Source of the DNA: Desulfoscipio geothermicus
Lineage (GTDB): Bacteria; Bacillota; Desulfotomaculia; Desulfotomaculales; Desulfallaceae
Length of the DNA stretch: 64,000 bases
NCBI GenBank assembly: GCA_016841645.1
Contig: JAENYS010000004.1
Span: 1 to 64,000 of the forward strand
Direction: 5' to 3'
Every line of letters begins with the position of its first letter. Position 1 is the stretch's first letter. Shown in pieces: positions 8,732-17,545 of this stretch. A program made the position numbers and the translations under genes. Below the pieces are notes generated by a model. That model saw only the letters and a program-made list of their open reading frames with translations. It searched no databases and was not told where the DNA came from.

Positions 8732-8968
8732 ATGTTAACCGCTGAAGTGTCTCTTTACCCGCAAAAAATCACCAACGCCAGCCAGATTATCAACAATTCC
8801 ATTGATTCTTTAAGACAACATGATTTACGAACCCAGGTGGGTTCCATTTCCAGCAGACTGCAGGGCACAGATGAGGAAGTATGGGCCGGTTTGAGATCAT
8901 TATTTGATCAGGCCGGCACCCAAAGCGAAGTCAACATGGTGGTAACATTATCCAACTCGGCAGTCTAA
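8732..8968 (+). CDS. YkoF/MTH1187-like thiamine-binding-fold protein
   Basis: 78 residues from the ATG at 8732, which has GGAGGG 7 bases upstream; an in-frame TTG at 8699 lacks a site. The pattern MLTAEVSLYP, a helix with SIDSLRQHDL, TQVGSISSRLQGT and a final strand MVVTLSNSA matches the small ferredoxin-like fold of the thiamine-binding YkoF/DUF77 family. Some members bind thiamine or its precursors, others have no known ligand. It stands alone between the transpeptidase gene (divergent) and the ger operon. Confidence 0.65.
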   Translation: MLTAEVSLYPQKITNASQIINNSIDSLRQHDLRTQVGSISSRLQGTDEEVWAGLRSLFDQAGTQSEVNMVVTLSNSAV

Positions 8969-9025
8969 TCGCTTGCCTTACCGGGTTAAATGGGGCATTA
9001 CAATATCTCAACCATGTATAAGCAG

Positions 9026-9061
9026 CGCCTTGGGATCCTTAAAAGACTGATTTTCAAGGCG
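9026..9061 (+). terminator. hairpin after the YkoF-like gene
   Basis: CGCCTTG at 9026-9032 pairs with CAAGGCG at 9055-9061, followed by TTGCTTTAT. A weak intrinsic terminator, 57 bases after the stop. Confidence 0.45.
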
Positions 9062-9194
9062 TTGCTTTATATTCAAGATAAACAAATGGTAGTTTATGAA
9101 AACAATTCATATTTAACCATCAAATGAACACAATAATGTTACAGCTATCAGCAAGCACTGTTGGCTAACAACCCTATATACAAGGAGTTGTTCT

Positions 9195-10835
9195 ATGGCA
9201 GCACTATTAAGTAAATTCCGACGACCCCGCCGGTTAAATACCCTGGTCCCAAAGCCGGGAAAGTCCAATGGAGATCAAAACAACCAAAGTCAAATCGACC
9301 CCGGCCACGCTTCGCAAAGCCGAAATTTAAGCAGCAATATAGAAGACAATCTGCGCAGCCTCAAGGGAATATTTCACCAATGCAGTGACATAATTTTCCG
9401 GGAGTTTTTATTTGCCCAGCGGGAGCAAATAAAACTTGCTTTAATTTATATAGACGGTTTGATCGATAAAAGCCAAGTCAGTGACCAAATTATACGGGCC
9501 CTATCCCTGGAAGTGCCTGTGGCTACCGACGAGACAACCATCACCAAGAAAAATGCCTGGCATTATATTAAAATGCGCGGGCTTTGCGTGCACCAACTAC
9601 AGGAAAGCCAAAGGCTGCCGGATATCGTCAGTGCGGTATTGTCCGGGAACTGCGTGCTGCTGGTGGACGGGCACCCCAACGCACTGATCGTGGACAGCCG
9701 GAGCTGGGCAGCCCGTTCCATTGAAGAATCCAAAACCGAAACGGTGATACGGGGACCGCGGGAATCATTTGTGGAAACATTGCGCACCAACACTTCCATG
9801 CTCAGGCGTAAAATAAAAAATCCCAATTTGAAAATTGAGGTGCTTAAGTTAGGGGAAGTAACGCAAACTGATATAGCTATTCTTTACATCAATGGTATAG
9901 CCAACGAGGGACTGGTGCAGGAGGCCAAGAAAAGACTGTCGGACATTAAAATTGACGCCGTACTGGATTCTGGATATATACAAGAGCTGATCCGGGATAA
10001 TCCTAATTCTATGTTCCCCACCATTTCTCACACCGACCGGCCAGATCGAGTAGCCGCCCATTTATTGGAGGGCCGGGTGGCTATCATGGTGGACGGCACA
10101 CCGATGGTATTAGTGGCGCCCTATTTATTCATTGAAGCCATCCAGACTCCGGAAGACTATTATGAACCGGCAATATTCATGTCCGGAGTGCGGGTGCTGC
10201 GAATTATCAGCCTGGTGATCGCTTTGACGCTGCCCTCACTTTATATTGCTATTACCTCTTTTCACCAGGAAATGCTGCCGACACCCCTGCTATTAAGTCT
10301 TGCGGCCCAAAGGGAGGCGGTACCCTTACCGGTGTTTGTGGAAGCATTTATAATGGAGTTCGCCTTTGAAATTATCCGGGAGGCCGGCATCCGCCTGCCC
10401 CGGGAAGTTGGCCAGGCCGTAAGCATCGTCGCCGCACTGATCATCGGCCAGGCCGCGGTCCAGGCCGGGCTGGTGGCCGGGGCCACCATTATCGTAGTGG
10501 CTTTAACGGCTATGGCATCCTTCACCGTCTATTACAGCGGCAGCATCACATTTCGGTTGTTAAGGTTTCCGCTGATGTTCCTGGCCGCCTCATTCGGCCT
10601 GTTCGGCATGATTGGAGGCATAATTGCTATGGTGGTGTACATGACCAGTTTACGTTCCTTTGGGGTTCCCTATCTGGCTCCGCTGGGTCCCACTATCATA
10701 GGGGATTTAAAGGATTCGGCGGTGCGGGTACCCTGGTGGGCTATGCATAAACGCCCGCATTTGATCGGTCAGAACAACCCGCAGCGGGAGGCAACGGGCA
10801 TGCAACCAAAGCCCCCACAGCAAAAAAATAACTAG
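9195..10835 (+). CDS. spore germinant receptor subunit A (GerA family)
   Basis: 546 residues, normal for GerAA/GerKA proteins. A hydrophilic N-terminal half of about 310 residues has the usual two subdomains with LLVDGHPNALI and IMVDGTPMVLVAP. The conserved membrane half follows: YYEPAIF, TLPSLYIAI, PTPLLLSLAAQREAVPLP and FEIIREAGIRLP, with about five segments to residue 500. The subunit sits in the spore inner membrane and forms an oligomeric, nutrient-gated channel with the B and C subunits encoded next. The start follows AAGGAG by 8 bases. Expression in the forespore (sigma-G) is expected, though I cannot pick out a convincing sigma-G promoter. The germinant is not predictable. Confidence 0.95.
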   Translation: MAALLSKFRRPRRLNTLVPKPGKSNGDQNNQSQIDPGHASQSRNLSSNIEDNLRSLKGIFHQCSDIIFREFLFAQREQIKLALIYIDGLIDKSQVSDQIIRALSLEVPVATDETTITKKNAWHYIKMRGLCVHQLQESQRLPDIVSAVLSGNCVLLVDGHPNALIVDSRSWAARSIEESKTETVIRGPRESFVETLRTNTSMLRRKIKNPNLKIEVLKLGEVTQTDIAILYINGIANEGLVQEAKKRLSDIKIDAVLDSGYIQELIRDNPNSMFPTISHTDRPDRVAAHLLEGRVAIMVDGTPMVLVAPYLFIEAIQTPEDYYEPAIFMSGVRVLRIISLVIALTLPSLYIAITSFHQEMLPTPLLLSLAAQREAVPLPVFVEAFIMEFAFEIIREAGIRLPREVGQAVSIVAALIIGQAAVQAGLVAGATIIVVALTAMASFTVYYSGSITFRLLRFPLMFLAASFGLFGMIGGIIAMVVYMTSLRSFGVPYLAPLGPTIIGDLKDSAVRVPWWAMHKRPHLIGQNNPQREATGMQPKPPQQKNN

Positions 10836-10847
10836 GTGGTGAAGTAG

Positions 10848-11945
10848 TTGCTGGAAGAAGGCCGAATTAGCGGCGGGCAGGCTTTAATGCTAAATATCAC
10901 TATGATTATTGCCACGACACTAATCAGTGCTCCAACCATTGTCGCCAATCATGCCCGACAAGACGCTTGGTTAGCCATGCTGCTGGCCACACTGCTGGCA
11001 CTGCCCATTGCCTGGATCACAGCCAAACTAGGCACTTTATTTCCGACGAAAACGCTGGTGGAATACACGGAGGACATACTGGGCAAGTGGCCCGGTAAAT
11101 TGCTTAGCTTGTTATATTTGTTATGGTTTATCAATATCTGCTCGGTAATGATCAGAGAATATGGTAATTTTATAGTGGACGCTTTTATGATGGAGACACC
11201 CTTGATGATTGTTAACATCTTAGGGACAGCTCTGGCTGCCTACACAGTTAAAAAAGGTTTGGAAGTTCTGGCCCGGGTAAATCAGATTTTTTTGCCGCTA
11301 ATAATAGTATCAATACTATTAGTATTTTTGCTGGCTCTGCCGGAGATGAAACTAGAACGATTCCTACCGGTTTTTGAAGCTCACTGGGTGGATATCTTCC
11401 GGGGTGCCATGGCCCCCCTGACCTGGATGGGTGAAATCAGTACCTTTGCCATGCTGATCCCCTTTTTAGTTCAACCAGGACAAGCCCGACACACCACCGT
11501 TATCACCATACTCCTGGTGGGACTGTTTTTTACGCTGTTGGTAGTGGCTAGTGTGGCCACCTTCGGCCCCATTATCGACAATATGATTTATCCCGTGTTG
11601 AGTACCACCCGGGTGGTTAATATAGCCCAGTTCATTGAACGGCCGGAGCCACTAATCATGGCCATTTGGATAACCGGAGGTTTACTAAAAATTTCAATTT
11701 TCTATTATGTTATAGTGCTGGGCTGTGCCCAGTGGCTGACCCTTAAAGACTACCGCCCACTGGTACTGCCCGTGGGAGTGATACTTGTGGCCCTCTCCTC
11801 AATAGTGGCTAGAAATATACTGGAATTAGTACACTTCATTGCTTACGTATGGCCGCCATACGCGCTGCTTACTTTTGAATTTGGCATACCACTGACCCTA
11901 CTGGTCATCGCACTAGTTAGAAAACAGGGAGGAAACGGGCCTTGA
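10848..11945 (+). CDS. spore germinant receptor subunit B (GerB family, APC-like)
   Basis: 365 residues from a TTG start behind AGGTGGTGA, 12 bases after the A subunit gene. About ten hydrophobic segments are visible, as in the amino acid/polyamine/organocation transporter fold. Family landmarks include RISGGQAL at the N-terminus, WLAMLLATLLALPI and the helix starting LVEYTEDILGKWPGK. In receptors of this type the B subunit binds the nutrient germinant. The last bases overlap the start of the C subunit gene. Confidence 0.95.
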   Translation: MLEEGRISGGQALMLNITMIIATTLISAPTIVANHARQDAWLAMLLATLLALPIAWITAKLGTLFPTKTLVEYTEDILGKWPGKLLSLLYLLWFINICSVMIREYGNFIVDAFMMETPLMIVNILGTALAAYTVKKGLEVLARVNQIFLPLIIVSILLVFLLALPEMKLERFLPVFEAHWVDIFRGAMAPLTWMGEISTFAMLIPFLVQPGQARHTTVITILLVGLFFTLLVVASVATFGPIIDNMIYPVLSTTRVVNIAQFIERPEPLIMAIWITGGLLKISIFYYVIVLGCAQWLTLKDYRPLVLPVGVILVALSSIVARNILELVHFIAYVWPPYALLTFEFGIPLTLLVIALVRKQGGNGP

Positions 11946-13174
11946 TAAAAAAAACCATCTGCCTGCTGGTGATAATAAGCCTCATATTCCCCCTGGGGGG
12001 ATGCTGGAGCCGCAGAGAATTAAATGAACTGGCCATAGTGCTGGCCGCGGGTGTGGACAGTACCCCGGAAGGCAATATCGTACTCACAGTACAGATAGCC
12101 AGGCCCAACGCCTTTGGCGGCTCCCAGGGCAGCCAACAGACTGGGGGGAAAGTGGGGCAAAACAATGTCTGGGTGGTTTCACAGGAGGGTGAAACAGTAC
12201 AGGACGCCACCAGATACCTGGAGAGCAAGGTTTTCCGCCATATATATTGGAGCCACGCCGTGATACTGGTTTTAGGCGAGCAAATATCAAAAGAAGGTAT
12301 ACGCAAGGCCATAAACTTCTTTTCCCGCTCACCCGATGTCCGGGACCAAACCATCTGGGTCATGGTGGCCAGGGGGCAGGCACGGGATATTTTAAACAGC
12401 CATTCCCAATTGGAAACCACCTCGGCTCAGTCCATCGGGAGCATAATCCAGAAAGGGGTTGGCCCACCAGTGATGTATAAGGACCTAAGCATGATGCTGG
12501 CCAGCAAGGGTGTAAACCCAGTACTCCCCCGCATAGAATTAACCCTGTCCGGCATACCCCAGGGTCCGGAGCTGTACGAAAATATTCCGGAGGCCCAAAA
12601 TGACCAGCAACAATCCACCACAACCCATGCCGAAGTCACCCTCACCGGTACAGCGGTATTTAATGATGACCGGCTGGTGGGCTGGCTGGACTATCACGAG
12701 ACCAGAGGGCTGCTATGGCTTAAAAACCAAATAACCCGTGGTGAAATCACCGTGCCTTCACCCACTGAGCCGGATAAAAAAATATCTATTGATATTACTC
12801 GGGGAAACACCCAAGTGGAACCCTTTTACGACGGCCAAAACATTTGGTTTGATGTACTAATGGGCTTAAACGGAGCTCTTTTAGAGCAGCAATCCAAAGA
12901 GGAATTAACCGACCCGCAAATCTTTGCCGCCATTGAAAAAAATACGGCCCTCAGCATGGAAGCCAACGCCCGGTCTGCTATTGAAAAGGCTAAATATGAT
13001 TACGGGGTAGACATATTTGGCTTTGGAGAGGCCTTCCATAGAAAATATAAGGATGCCTGGCCGGCGCTGGAAGATAAGTGGGACGAGGCATTTATCGGCG
13101 CCGACATTAATATAAAGGGTGAAGTTACAATAAGGCGTACCGGCTTGATAACCAATAGAATGTCATCAAAATAG
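11942..13174 (+). CDS. spore germinant receptor subunit C lipoprotein (GerC family)
   Basis: 410 residues. A lipoprotein signal peptide ends in PLGGC with Cys21 as the lipidation site, followed by WSRRELNEL, the classic start of mature GerAC proteins. The TTG start overlaps the B subunit stop (TTGA), showing translational coupling. Three-domain GerAC architecture is preserved to the end (DWPALEDKWDEAF-like region near 380). It is attached to the outer face of the spore inner membrane and needed for receptor function. Confidence 0.94.
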   Translation: MIKKTICLLVIISLIFPLGGCWSRRELNELAIVLAAGVDSTPEGNIVLTVQIARPNAFGGSQGSQQTGGKVGQNNVWVVSQEGETVQDATRYLESKVFRHIYWSHAVILVLGEQISKEGIRKAINFFSRSPDVRDQTIWVMVARGQARDILNSHSQLETTSAQSIGSIIQKGVGPPVMYKDLSMMLASKGVNPVLPRIELTLSGIPQGPELYENIPEAQNDQQQSTTTHAEVTLTGTAVFNDDRLVGWLDYHETRGLLWLKNQITRGEITVPSPTEPDKKISIDITRGNTQVEPFYDGQNIWFDVLMGLNGALLEQQSKEELTDPQIFAAIEKNTALSMEANARSAIEKAKYDYGVDIFGFGEAFHRKYKDAWPALEDKWDEAFIGADINIKGEVTIRRTGLITNRMSSK

Positions 13175-13226
13175 TATTACAAATGTCTAAATCACCAATG
13201 AACAAACGATGAAGTGGGGGGATAGT

Positions 13227-13445
13227 ATGGTTTTTCCCATTATAATGGCTTTTTTAGTCATCATCTTGCTGGAAGTGCCGGGCTTGGTAAGCAAAAAAAT
13301 GTGGCGGGAATTAACCGCCTTTGCAGCGCTACTGATTATCGGCATGGCTCTTAGCATAACGCATACGCTGGGCGTAATGATTCCCAACCCCAACAAATAT
13401 ATAGAAATATTGTTCAAGCCGCTGGTCGAGTGGTTAAGCAAATGA
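13227..13445 (+). CDS. small two-helix membrane protein at the end of the ger operon
   Basis: 72 residues from the ATG at 13227, with GGGGGG about 6 bases upstream; an ATG 18 bases earlier has no site. Two hydrophobic helices (about residues 2-17 and 29-49) flank a short polar loop KKMWRELT. I do not recognise a named family. It lies 52 bases after gerC on the same strand, so it is probably the fourth gene of the germinant receptor operon and could modify the receptor; that role is inferred from position only. Confidence 0.7.
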   Translation: MVFPIIMAFLVIILLEVPGLVSKKMWRELTAFAALLIIGMALSITHTLGVMIPNPNKYIEILFKPLVEWLSK

Positions 13446-13446
13446 A

Positions 13447-13482
13447 CCTGCCACCATGCCGGCAGCGCGGCAGCTGGGCAGG
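13447..13482. terminator. possible bidirectional terminator between ger and spoVA operons
   Basis: CCTGCC at 13447-13452 pairs with GGCAGG at 13477-13482, with GC-rich internal pairing, in the 48-base gap between convergent genes. There is no U-tract, so confidence is low. Confidence 0.3.
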
Positions 13483-13493
13483 ATATGCCAGTT

Positions 13494-13949
13494 TCAACCA
13501 TTCATATCTTCAATAATGACATTATAGCTATCTATAATCTGCGCAGGTAAATTACCTTGCGGCGTCTTTTTTATTTGCCCTTTAAGCATTTGCAGTTGTG
13601 CAAAAAGCTTTTTGTCGGTGGTGACGTGAACATCATACTCTGAAGCCATATTTTTAACTTGGTTATTTAATTCTTGCCTAACGGCTTTTAAATGCAAGCG
13701 GTCAAAGCCGGTAACTTTAACGGCCACGGCTATTTGGTTGTTCATTACCAGAGCCGTACTTTCTTCTACACCCTGCACCCTTCTGGCAACCTCCTCCACT
13801 TGCTCCGCCAGCTTGATATTGATATGGGCTTGTCCTTCCACCTTGCCCGTTTGCGGCTGGGGTTTCCTTTGGGGTGGGTCAACCGTTGCACAACCGCCCA
13901 CAATGCAAATAATTAAACATGAAATCACAACTTTAATTAGTTTGTTCAT
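13494..13949 (-). CDS. YhcN/YlaJ-family sporulation lipoprotein
   Basis: 151 residues with a lipoprotein signal ending IVGGC (Cys20). The mature part carries the YhcN/YlaJ domain: INIKLAEQVEEVARRV, then STALVMNNQIAVAVKV, and a second amphipathic segment ending at DVHVTTDKKLFAQLQML. Members are found in the spore inner membrane or coat and are made under forespore control. It is the last gene of the spoVA operon described here, 97 bases after spoVAEb. In spoVA2mob operons of Bacillus a yhcN/ylaJ-like gene is also present, which supports the grouping. Confidence 0.85.
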   Translation of the reverse strand: MNKLIKVVISCLIICIVGGCATVDPPQRKPQPQTGKVEGQAHINIKLAEQVEEVARRVQGVEESTALVMNNQIAVAVKVTGFDRLHLKAVRQELNNQVKNMASEYDVHVTTDKKLFAQLQMLKGQIKKTPQGNLPAQIIDSYNVIIEDMNG

Positions 13950-14046
13950 TATGTCACCCTTCTTATCACTCTTTGTCTACTCGCTTTCCCAGTCAATCTT
14001 GCGCGGTAGCCCTGCAATATTTACCAATCATCTTATCCCCCTAGGT

Positions 14047-14400
14047 TTAACCTTTAGGCTTCACCAGCAAAGCCGCCATGAAACCAAAAATAATAGCCGC
14101 CGATATCCCTGCACTGGTTACTTCGAAAATGCCCGTAATAATGCCCACCAGCCCGGTCTTCTCGGCCTCGGCCATCGCCCCATGCACTAGTGAGTTACCG
14201 AAACTGGTAATAGGCACGGTGGCCCCGGCCCCAGCAAAATCAATCAGCGGCTCGTAAAGGCCAAAACCGGCTAAAACGGCGCCCGCTACCACCATACTAC
14301 TGATGGTATGGGCCGGAGTAAGTTTTCCAACATCCATAAGCAACTGCCCAATTACACAAAAAAGCCCGCCAACTACAAAGGCCCAAAAATAAGTTTCCAT
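14047..14400 (-). CDS. spoVAE: stage V sporulation protein AE, SpoVAEb type
   Basis: 117 residues, four hydrophobic segments, with the signature [20 protein letters not shown], which closely parallels the AGAGTAVPVTGFANSM segment of the neighbouring SpoVAC, as expected of these paralogous families. It is part of the membrane complex that moves Ca-dipicolinate into the forespore and out during germination. AGGGGTG precedes the ATG, and spoVAD ends 14 bases upstream. The single short membrane form (Eb), without the soluble SpoVAEa, is the one found in spoVA2-type operons. Confidence 0.92.
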   Translation of the reverse strand: METYFWAFVVGGLFCVIGQLLMDVGKLTPAHTISSMVVAGAVLAGFGLYEPLIDFAGAGATVPITSFGNSLVHGAMAEAEKTGLVGIITGIFEVTSAGISAAIIFGFMAALLVKPKG

Positions 14401-14414
14401 ATAAAAACACCCCT

Positions 14415-15428
14415 TTATTGGATCAATTCAATGGAAACGGCATGCGCAATACATGGAATACTTTCTTTCTGCTGGTATGACAATGGAGACAAAAGGGCAC
14501 CGGTGGCTACAATTAATATTTTGCGCAGTTCCCGTCTTTTCATCCTGTTCAGTAAATGACCGTAGGTTACGGCAGCTGAGCACCCACAGCCACTAGCACC
14601 GGCCAGCACCTCCGACTGCTGGTCCGGTCCATAGATTAACAGTCCGCAATCCGTAAATATATCGGCGGGGATATCAATATTATGTTTTTTGAGTAAATCA
14701 CCGGCAATTTCATGTCCCACCCGTCCCAGGTCACCCGTGGCAATAAGGTCGTACTCCCTCGAATCAATGCGTAAATCCCTGAAATGAGCGGTGATAGTAT
14801 CTACTGCGGCCGGGGCCATCGCGCCACCCATATTGTAGGGATCAGTTATACCCATGTCCACTATTCTACCAATGGTTGCACAAGTAATTTTGGGGCCTTC
14901 CCCTTCGGCTGCCAGCAGGGCAACCCCGGCCGCAGTAGCAGTCCACTGAGCCGTGGGAGGTTTCTGGGCACCGTATTCATTGGGGTAGCGAAACTGTTTT
15001 TCCACCGCCGCATTATGACTAACGGTACCGCAAAGCACATAATTGCCAGCTTTACTGTTAACAATCAGGGCACCCAAAGACAGGCTTTCCATTGAGCTTG
15101 AACAGGCACCATAAAGTCCCAAAAAAGGTGTGGCCATTGTACGGGCGGCAAAACTGCTGGAAATAATTTGGTTGAGCAAATCTCCGGCGAGGAAAAACTG
15201 GATATCCTGTTTTTGCAACCCACCTTTCTCAATAGCTCTTGAACAGGCTTCCTCCAGCATTTTCTTTTGTGCTTTTTCATAGCTGTCCTGTCCAAGCCAC
15301 AGATCGCCGTGCAAAAGGTCGAAATCATTTGCTAAAGGCCCCTCTGCTTCAAAGGGCCCCCCTACGGTGGCCGTAGAAATGATGGTGGGCTGATTATTGA
15401 ATACCCAGGTTTGGTGGCCTTGCAGCAT
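14415..15428 (-). CDS. spoVAD: stage V sporulation protein AD (DPA-binding, thiolase fold)
   Basis: 337 residues, the family length. It shows the thiolase-like fold of SpoVAD: start [17 protein letters not shown] around residue 110, and the glycine-rich ending [14 protein letters not shown]. SpoVAD binds dipicolinic acid on the outer face of the spore inner membrane and is needed for DPA uptake. The gene begins 2 bases after the spoVAC stop and so is translationally coupled to it. Confidence 0.95.
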   Translation of the reverse strand: MLQGHQTWVFNNQPTIISTATVGGPFEAEGPLANDFDLLHGDLWLGQDSYEKAQKKMLEEACSRAIEKGGLQKQDIQFFLAGDLLNQIISSSFAARTMATPFLGLYGACSSSMESLSLGALIVNSKAGNYVLCGTVSHNAAVEKQFRYPNEYGAQKPPTAQWTATAAGVALLAAEGEGPKITCATIGRIVDMGITDPYNMGGAMAPAAVDTITAHFRDLRIDSREYDLIATGDLGRVGHEIAGDLLKKHNIDIPADIFTDCGLLIYGPDQQSEVLAGASGCGCSAAVTYGHLLNRMKRRELRKILIVATGALLSPLSYQQKESIPCIAHAVSIELIQ

Positions 15429-15430
15429 AT

Positions 15431-15910
15431 TTAAAATCCTCCCAGCATTGCTAATGTTGTTTTAATCAGGGCAATAACAAAGGCGGCAAAAACACCAAAC
15501 ACAATCACTGAACCGGCCAGCTTGAACATTTTCCCCCCCACCCCCAGCACAAACCCCTCGCTGCGGTGTTCAATGGCCGCCGAAGCCATGGAGTTGGCAA
15601 AACCCGTGACAGGCACCGCCGTCCCTGCCCCGGCCCACTGGGCGATATGATCATATACGCCTAATGAAGTTAATATTACAGATATTAAAATCATTACAGC
15701 CACAGTTGGATTGCCCACTGTTTTTTCTGTAAAATCAAAGCTCCACAGAAAAAAATCTGAAATCCCCTGAGCAATAATGCATATGATACCGCCCGCTATA
15801 AATGCCCGTACGATATTTTTGACCACCGGCCGTCCAGGTTCCCTGGCCTTGGCAAAAGATTGGTATTCCTGCTGTATAGCAGTTAGTTTCTTTTTTTGTT
15901 TATTTGACAA
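15431..15910 (-). CDS. spoVAC: stage V sporulation protein AC (mechanosensitive DPA channel)
   Basis: 159 residues. A basic N-terminus (NKQKKKLT, EYQSFAKAREPGRP) is followed by four to five membrane helices, with the family signature AGAGTAVPVTGFANSMASAA near residue 108. B. subtilis SpoVAC behaves as a mechanosensitive channel for Ca-dipicolinate. The gene is 26 bases downstream of the DUF421 gene and directly upstream of spoVAD in a single minus-strand operon. Confidence 0.95.
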   Translation of the reverse strand: MSNKQKKKLTAIQQEYQSFAKAREPGRPVVKNIVRAFIAGGIICIIAQGISDFFLWSFDFTEKTVGNPTVAVMILISVILTSLGVYDHIAQWAGAGTAVPVTGFANSMASAAIEHRSEGFVLGVGGKMFKLAGSVIVFGVFAAFVIALIKTTLAMLGGF

Positions 15911-15936
15911 AGTAGCGCACTCCCTATTTTTAAATA

Positions 15937-16797
15937 CTATCTTTTCAGTAGCGGCTCCAATTCGTTAACAACGCCCGCCAGCACTGCCGCGGATTTACCG
16001 TACATCACCTTGGCCACAGGTTGCTTGGTACCCAGAGCGTATAATTCACAGTCAGCCTGACATTTTTTGAGGGTTGCCCAAGCAAGTTCTTTCGCTTTGG
16101 GCTTGGGTACCTGGATAGCGTCGTCAAACAAATCAAGATATAACTGGCCGGCAGAGTCTACCTGCCCTATAAATACATTTTCCGGAGCCACGCCCGCCTT
16201 CTCCAGCTCGGTGTGCAGCCAGTTTCTGTTCAACCCCATGGCGGTGAGGGGCTCATCAATGATAACGCCATCCATAATAACGCTTTGCGATACGCTTTCC
16301 AGCCCCACATTAAGGCCGGCGGTTTTAGGGGTAACGGGCTGCCGGTCCTTTTTGAGCAGCACGCTGACCTCGCCGGTGGGCTCCAGCACCGCAAATTCAA
16401 CGTCGGCTACTTTAAAAGCATTTTTCTTCCTTAACTGGCTCAATAAATCTTCCGGTGTATACCGGGCTTCCATTAATTTATCTTCCAGTACTTTACCGTG
16501 GTTAATCAGTACCGTTTCTTTGCCCTGGACAATATCCCTCACTGCCTTGTATTTAATAGACAGCAAGTAGAGAAATAACGGTAGCACAGTCCAAACCATC
16601 AAAGCTATCAGGCCATGCACCAGATTTGCCACAAGGTTCAAAGATATGCCGGCAGTAATTACGCCAATGACAATAACGTTAAACAAATCAAAAAAAGTCA
16701 GCCGTGACGTTTGTCTTTTGCCGAGTAAACGAACTAACAACAGCGTTACGACAAATAACCCAATGGAGCGCAGCAACACTTCCAACCATTCGATCAT
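15937..16797 (-). CDS. DUF421 (YetF-like) membrane protein with a DUF1657-like tail
   Basis: 286 residues. Three N-terminal membrane helices (about 8-80) precede the soluble DUF421 domain with GKETVLINHGKV, DLLSQLRKKN, VEFAVLEPTGEVSVLLK and ENVFIGQVDSAGQLYLDLF. The last 45 residues (from LKKCQADCELYALGTK) resemble the small DUF1657 proteins encoded just upstream in spacing of hydrophobic and polar residues. YetF-type proteins occur in spoVA2mob operons and in the spore membrane; their biochemical role is unclear. It lies between the DUF1657 genes and spoVAC. Confidence 0.88.
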   Translation of the reverse strand: MIEWLEVLLRSIGLFVVTLLLVRLLGKRQTSRLTFFDLFNVIVIGVITAGISLNLVANLVHGLIALMVWTVLPLFLYLLSIKYKAVRDIVQGKETVLINHGKVLEDKLMEARYTPEDLLSQLRKKNAFKVADVEFAVLEPTGEVSVLLKKDRQPVTPKTAGLNVGLESVSQSVIMDGVIIDEPLTAMGLNRNWLHTELEKAGVAPENVFIGQVDSAGQLYLDLFDDAIQVPKPKAKELAWATLKKCQADCELYALGTKQPVAKVMYGKSAAVLAGVVNELEPLLKR

Positions 16798-16857
16798 GCT
16801 GATCGACCCCTTGTAAAGTAATATAAGGATTTTAAACTATTATTGACCCTTGTTAAC

Positions 16858-17067
16858 TTAAAAACCTTTATACTGAGGTTCCTCAAATTCAAGTACGCCC
16901 AGTCTTTTTTCCATATCTTTAATGACACCTTCAATGCGCGCTATATTTTTATGTAGTTCTTGCTTGGTCCGAGTGTTTTGTTCAATGGCAGCGAAACTTT
17001 CAAGAGTAGCTTTTGTACCCTGCAAGCTCGCAATGGTTTGCTTAACCTGGCCGCTCACGGTCATCAT
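16858..17067 (-). CDS. DUF1657 protein, second copy
   Basis: About 69 residues from the ATG at 17067, preceded by AAGGAAAGGTG; the next codon is also ATG. It is a single amphipathic two-helix protein ending EPQYKGF, the same last seven residues as the copy at 17222-17428. DUF1657 proteins are small, charged and typical of spoVA2-type operons, where two copies are common. Function unknown. The gene is 60 bases upstream of the DUF421 gene. Confidence 0.85.
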   Translation of the reverse strand: MMTVSGQVKQTIASLQGTKATLESFAAIEQNTRTKQELHKNIARIEGVIKDMEKRLGVLEFEEPQYKGF

Positions 17068-17131
17068 AATCACCTTTCCTTACGAAACTATTTTGCTTTG
17101 TAATGCCGTTTTATATACACGGATGGAAAAA

Positions 17132-17206
17132 CCGGATCACCTGATCCGGCCGGCATAATAACAAATGTTATACTCTGGCCATCACCAAGCAGAGTGTGAT
17201 GGCCAG
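17132..17206 (-). promoter_or_regulatory. two hairpins between the DUF1657 genes
   Basis: CCGGATC at 17132-17138 pairs with GATCCGG at 17143-17149. CTGGCCATCAC at 17175-17185 pairs perfectly with GTGATGGCCAG at 17196-17206. Neither has a U-tract on the minus strand. They may stabilise the first cistron's mRNA or attenuate the operon after it. Confidence 0.5.
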
Positions 17207-17221
17207 ACAAAAAACGTTATA

Positions 17222-17428
17222 TTAGAATCCTTTGTACTGGGGCTCTTGCTGCTCAATTTCAGTAATTCTAGGCTCCAAACTGTCCACAATGGCCTGAGCC
17301 TGTTTGGCTGCATTGGTATAAAGGTCTTTGGCCTGCTGGTTTTGGGTTTGCATAGCAAAGGTCTCCAAACTGGCCTGTGTACTTTTCAGGCCCGCTAAGG
17401 TTTGTTTAATTTGGGTTCCTACTGTCAT
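17222..17428 (-). CDS. DUF1657 protein, first gene of the spoVA operon
   Basis: 68 residues from the ATG at 17428 (MTVGTQIKQ), with GGAGG about 10 bases upstream; an in-frame ATG 18 bases earlier overlaps that site and is unlikely. Helical, with TLAGLKSTQASLETFA and the same EPQYKGF ending as the next gene. As the first gene of the operon it should follow the promoter, within 17429-17545, where I see no unequivocal sigma-G element. The truncated insertion sequence begins only about 120 bases upstream. Confidence 0.85.
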   Translation of the reverse strand: MTVGTQIKQTLAGLKSTQASLETFAMQTQNQQAKDLYTNAAKQAQAIVDSLEPRITEIEQQEPQYKGF

Positions 17429-17545
17429 AATTTTTACAACCTCCATTGAAATTAATTTAATACATATCTAATGCTACCCTAAAGACAGTATTTTATATCT
17501 GGAAAACACTGTTAATCAAAAGTTTAAAATAATTGCTTTACATTA

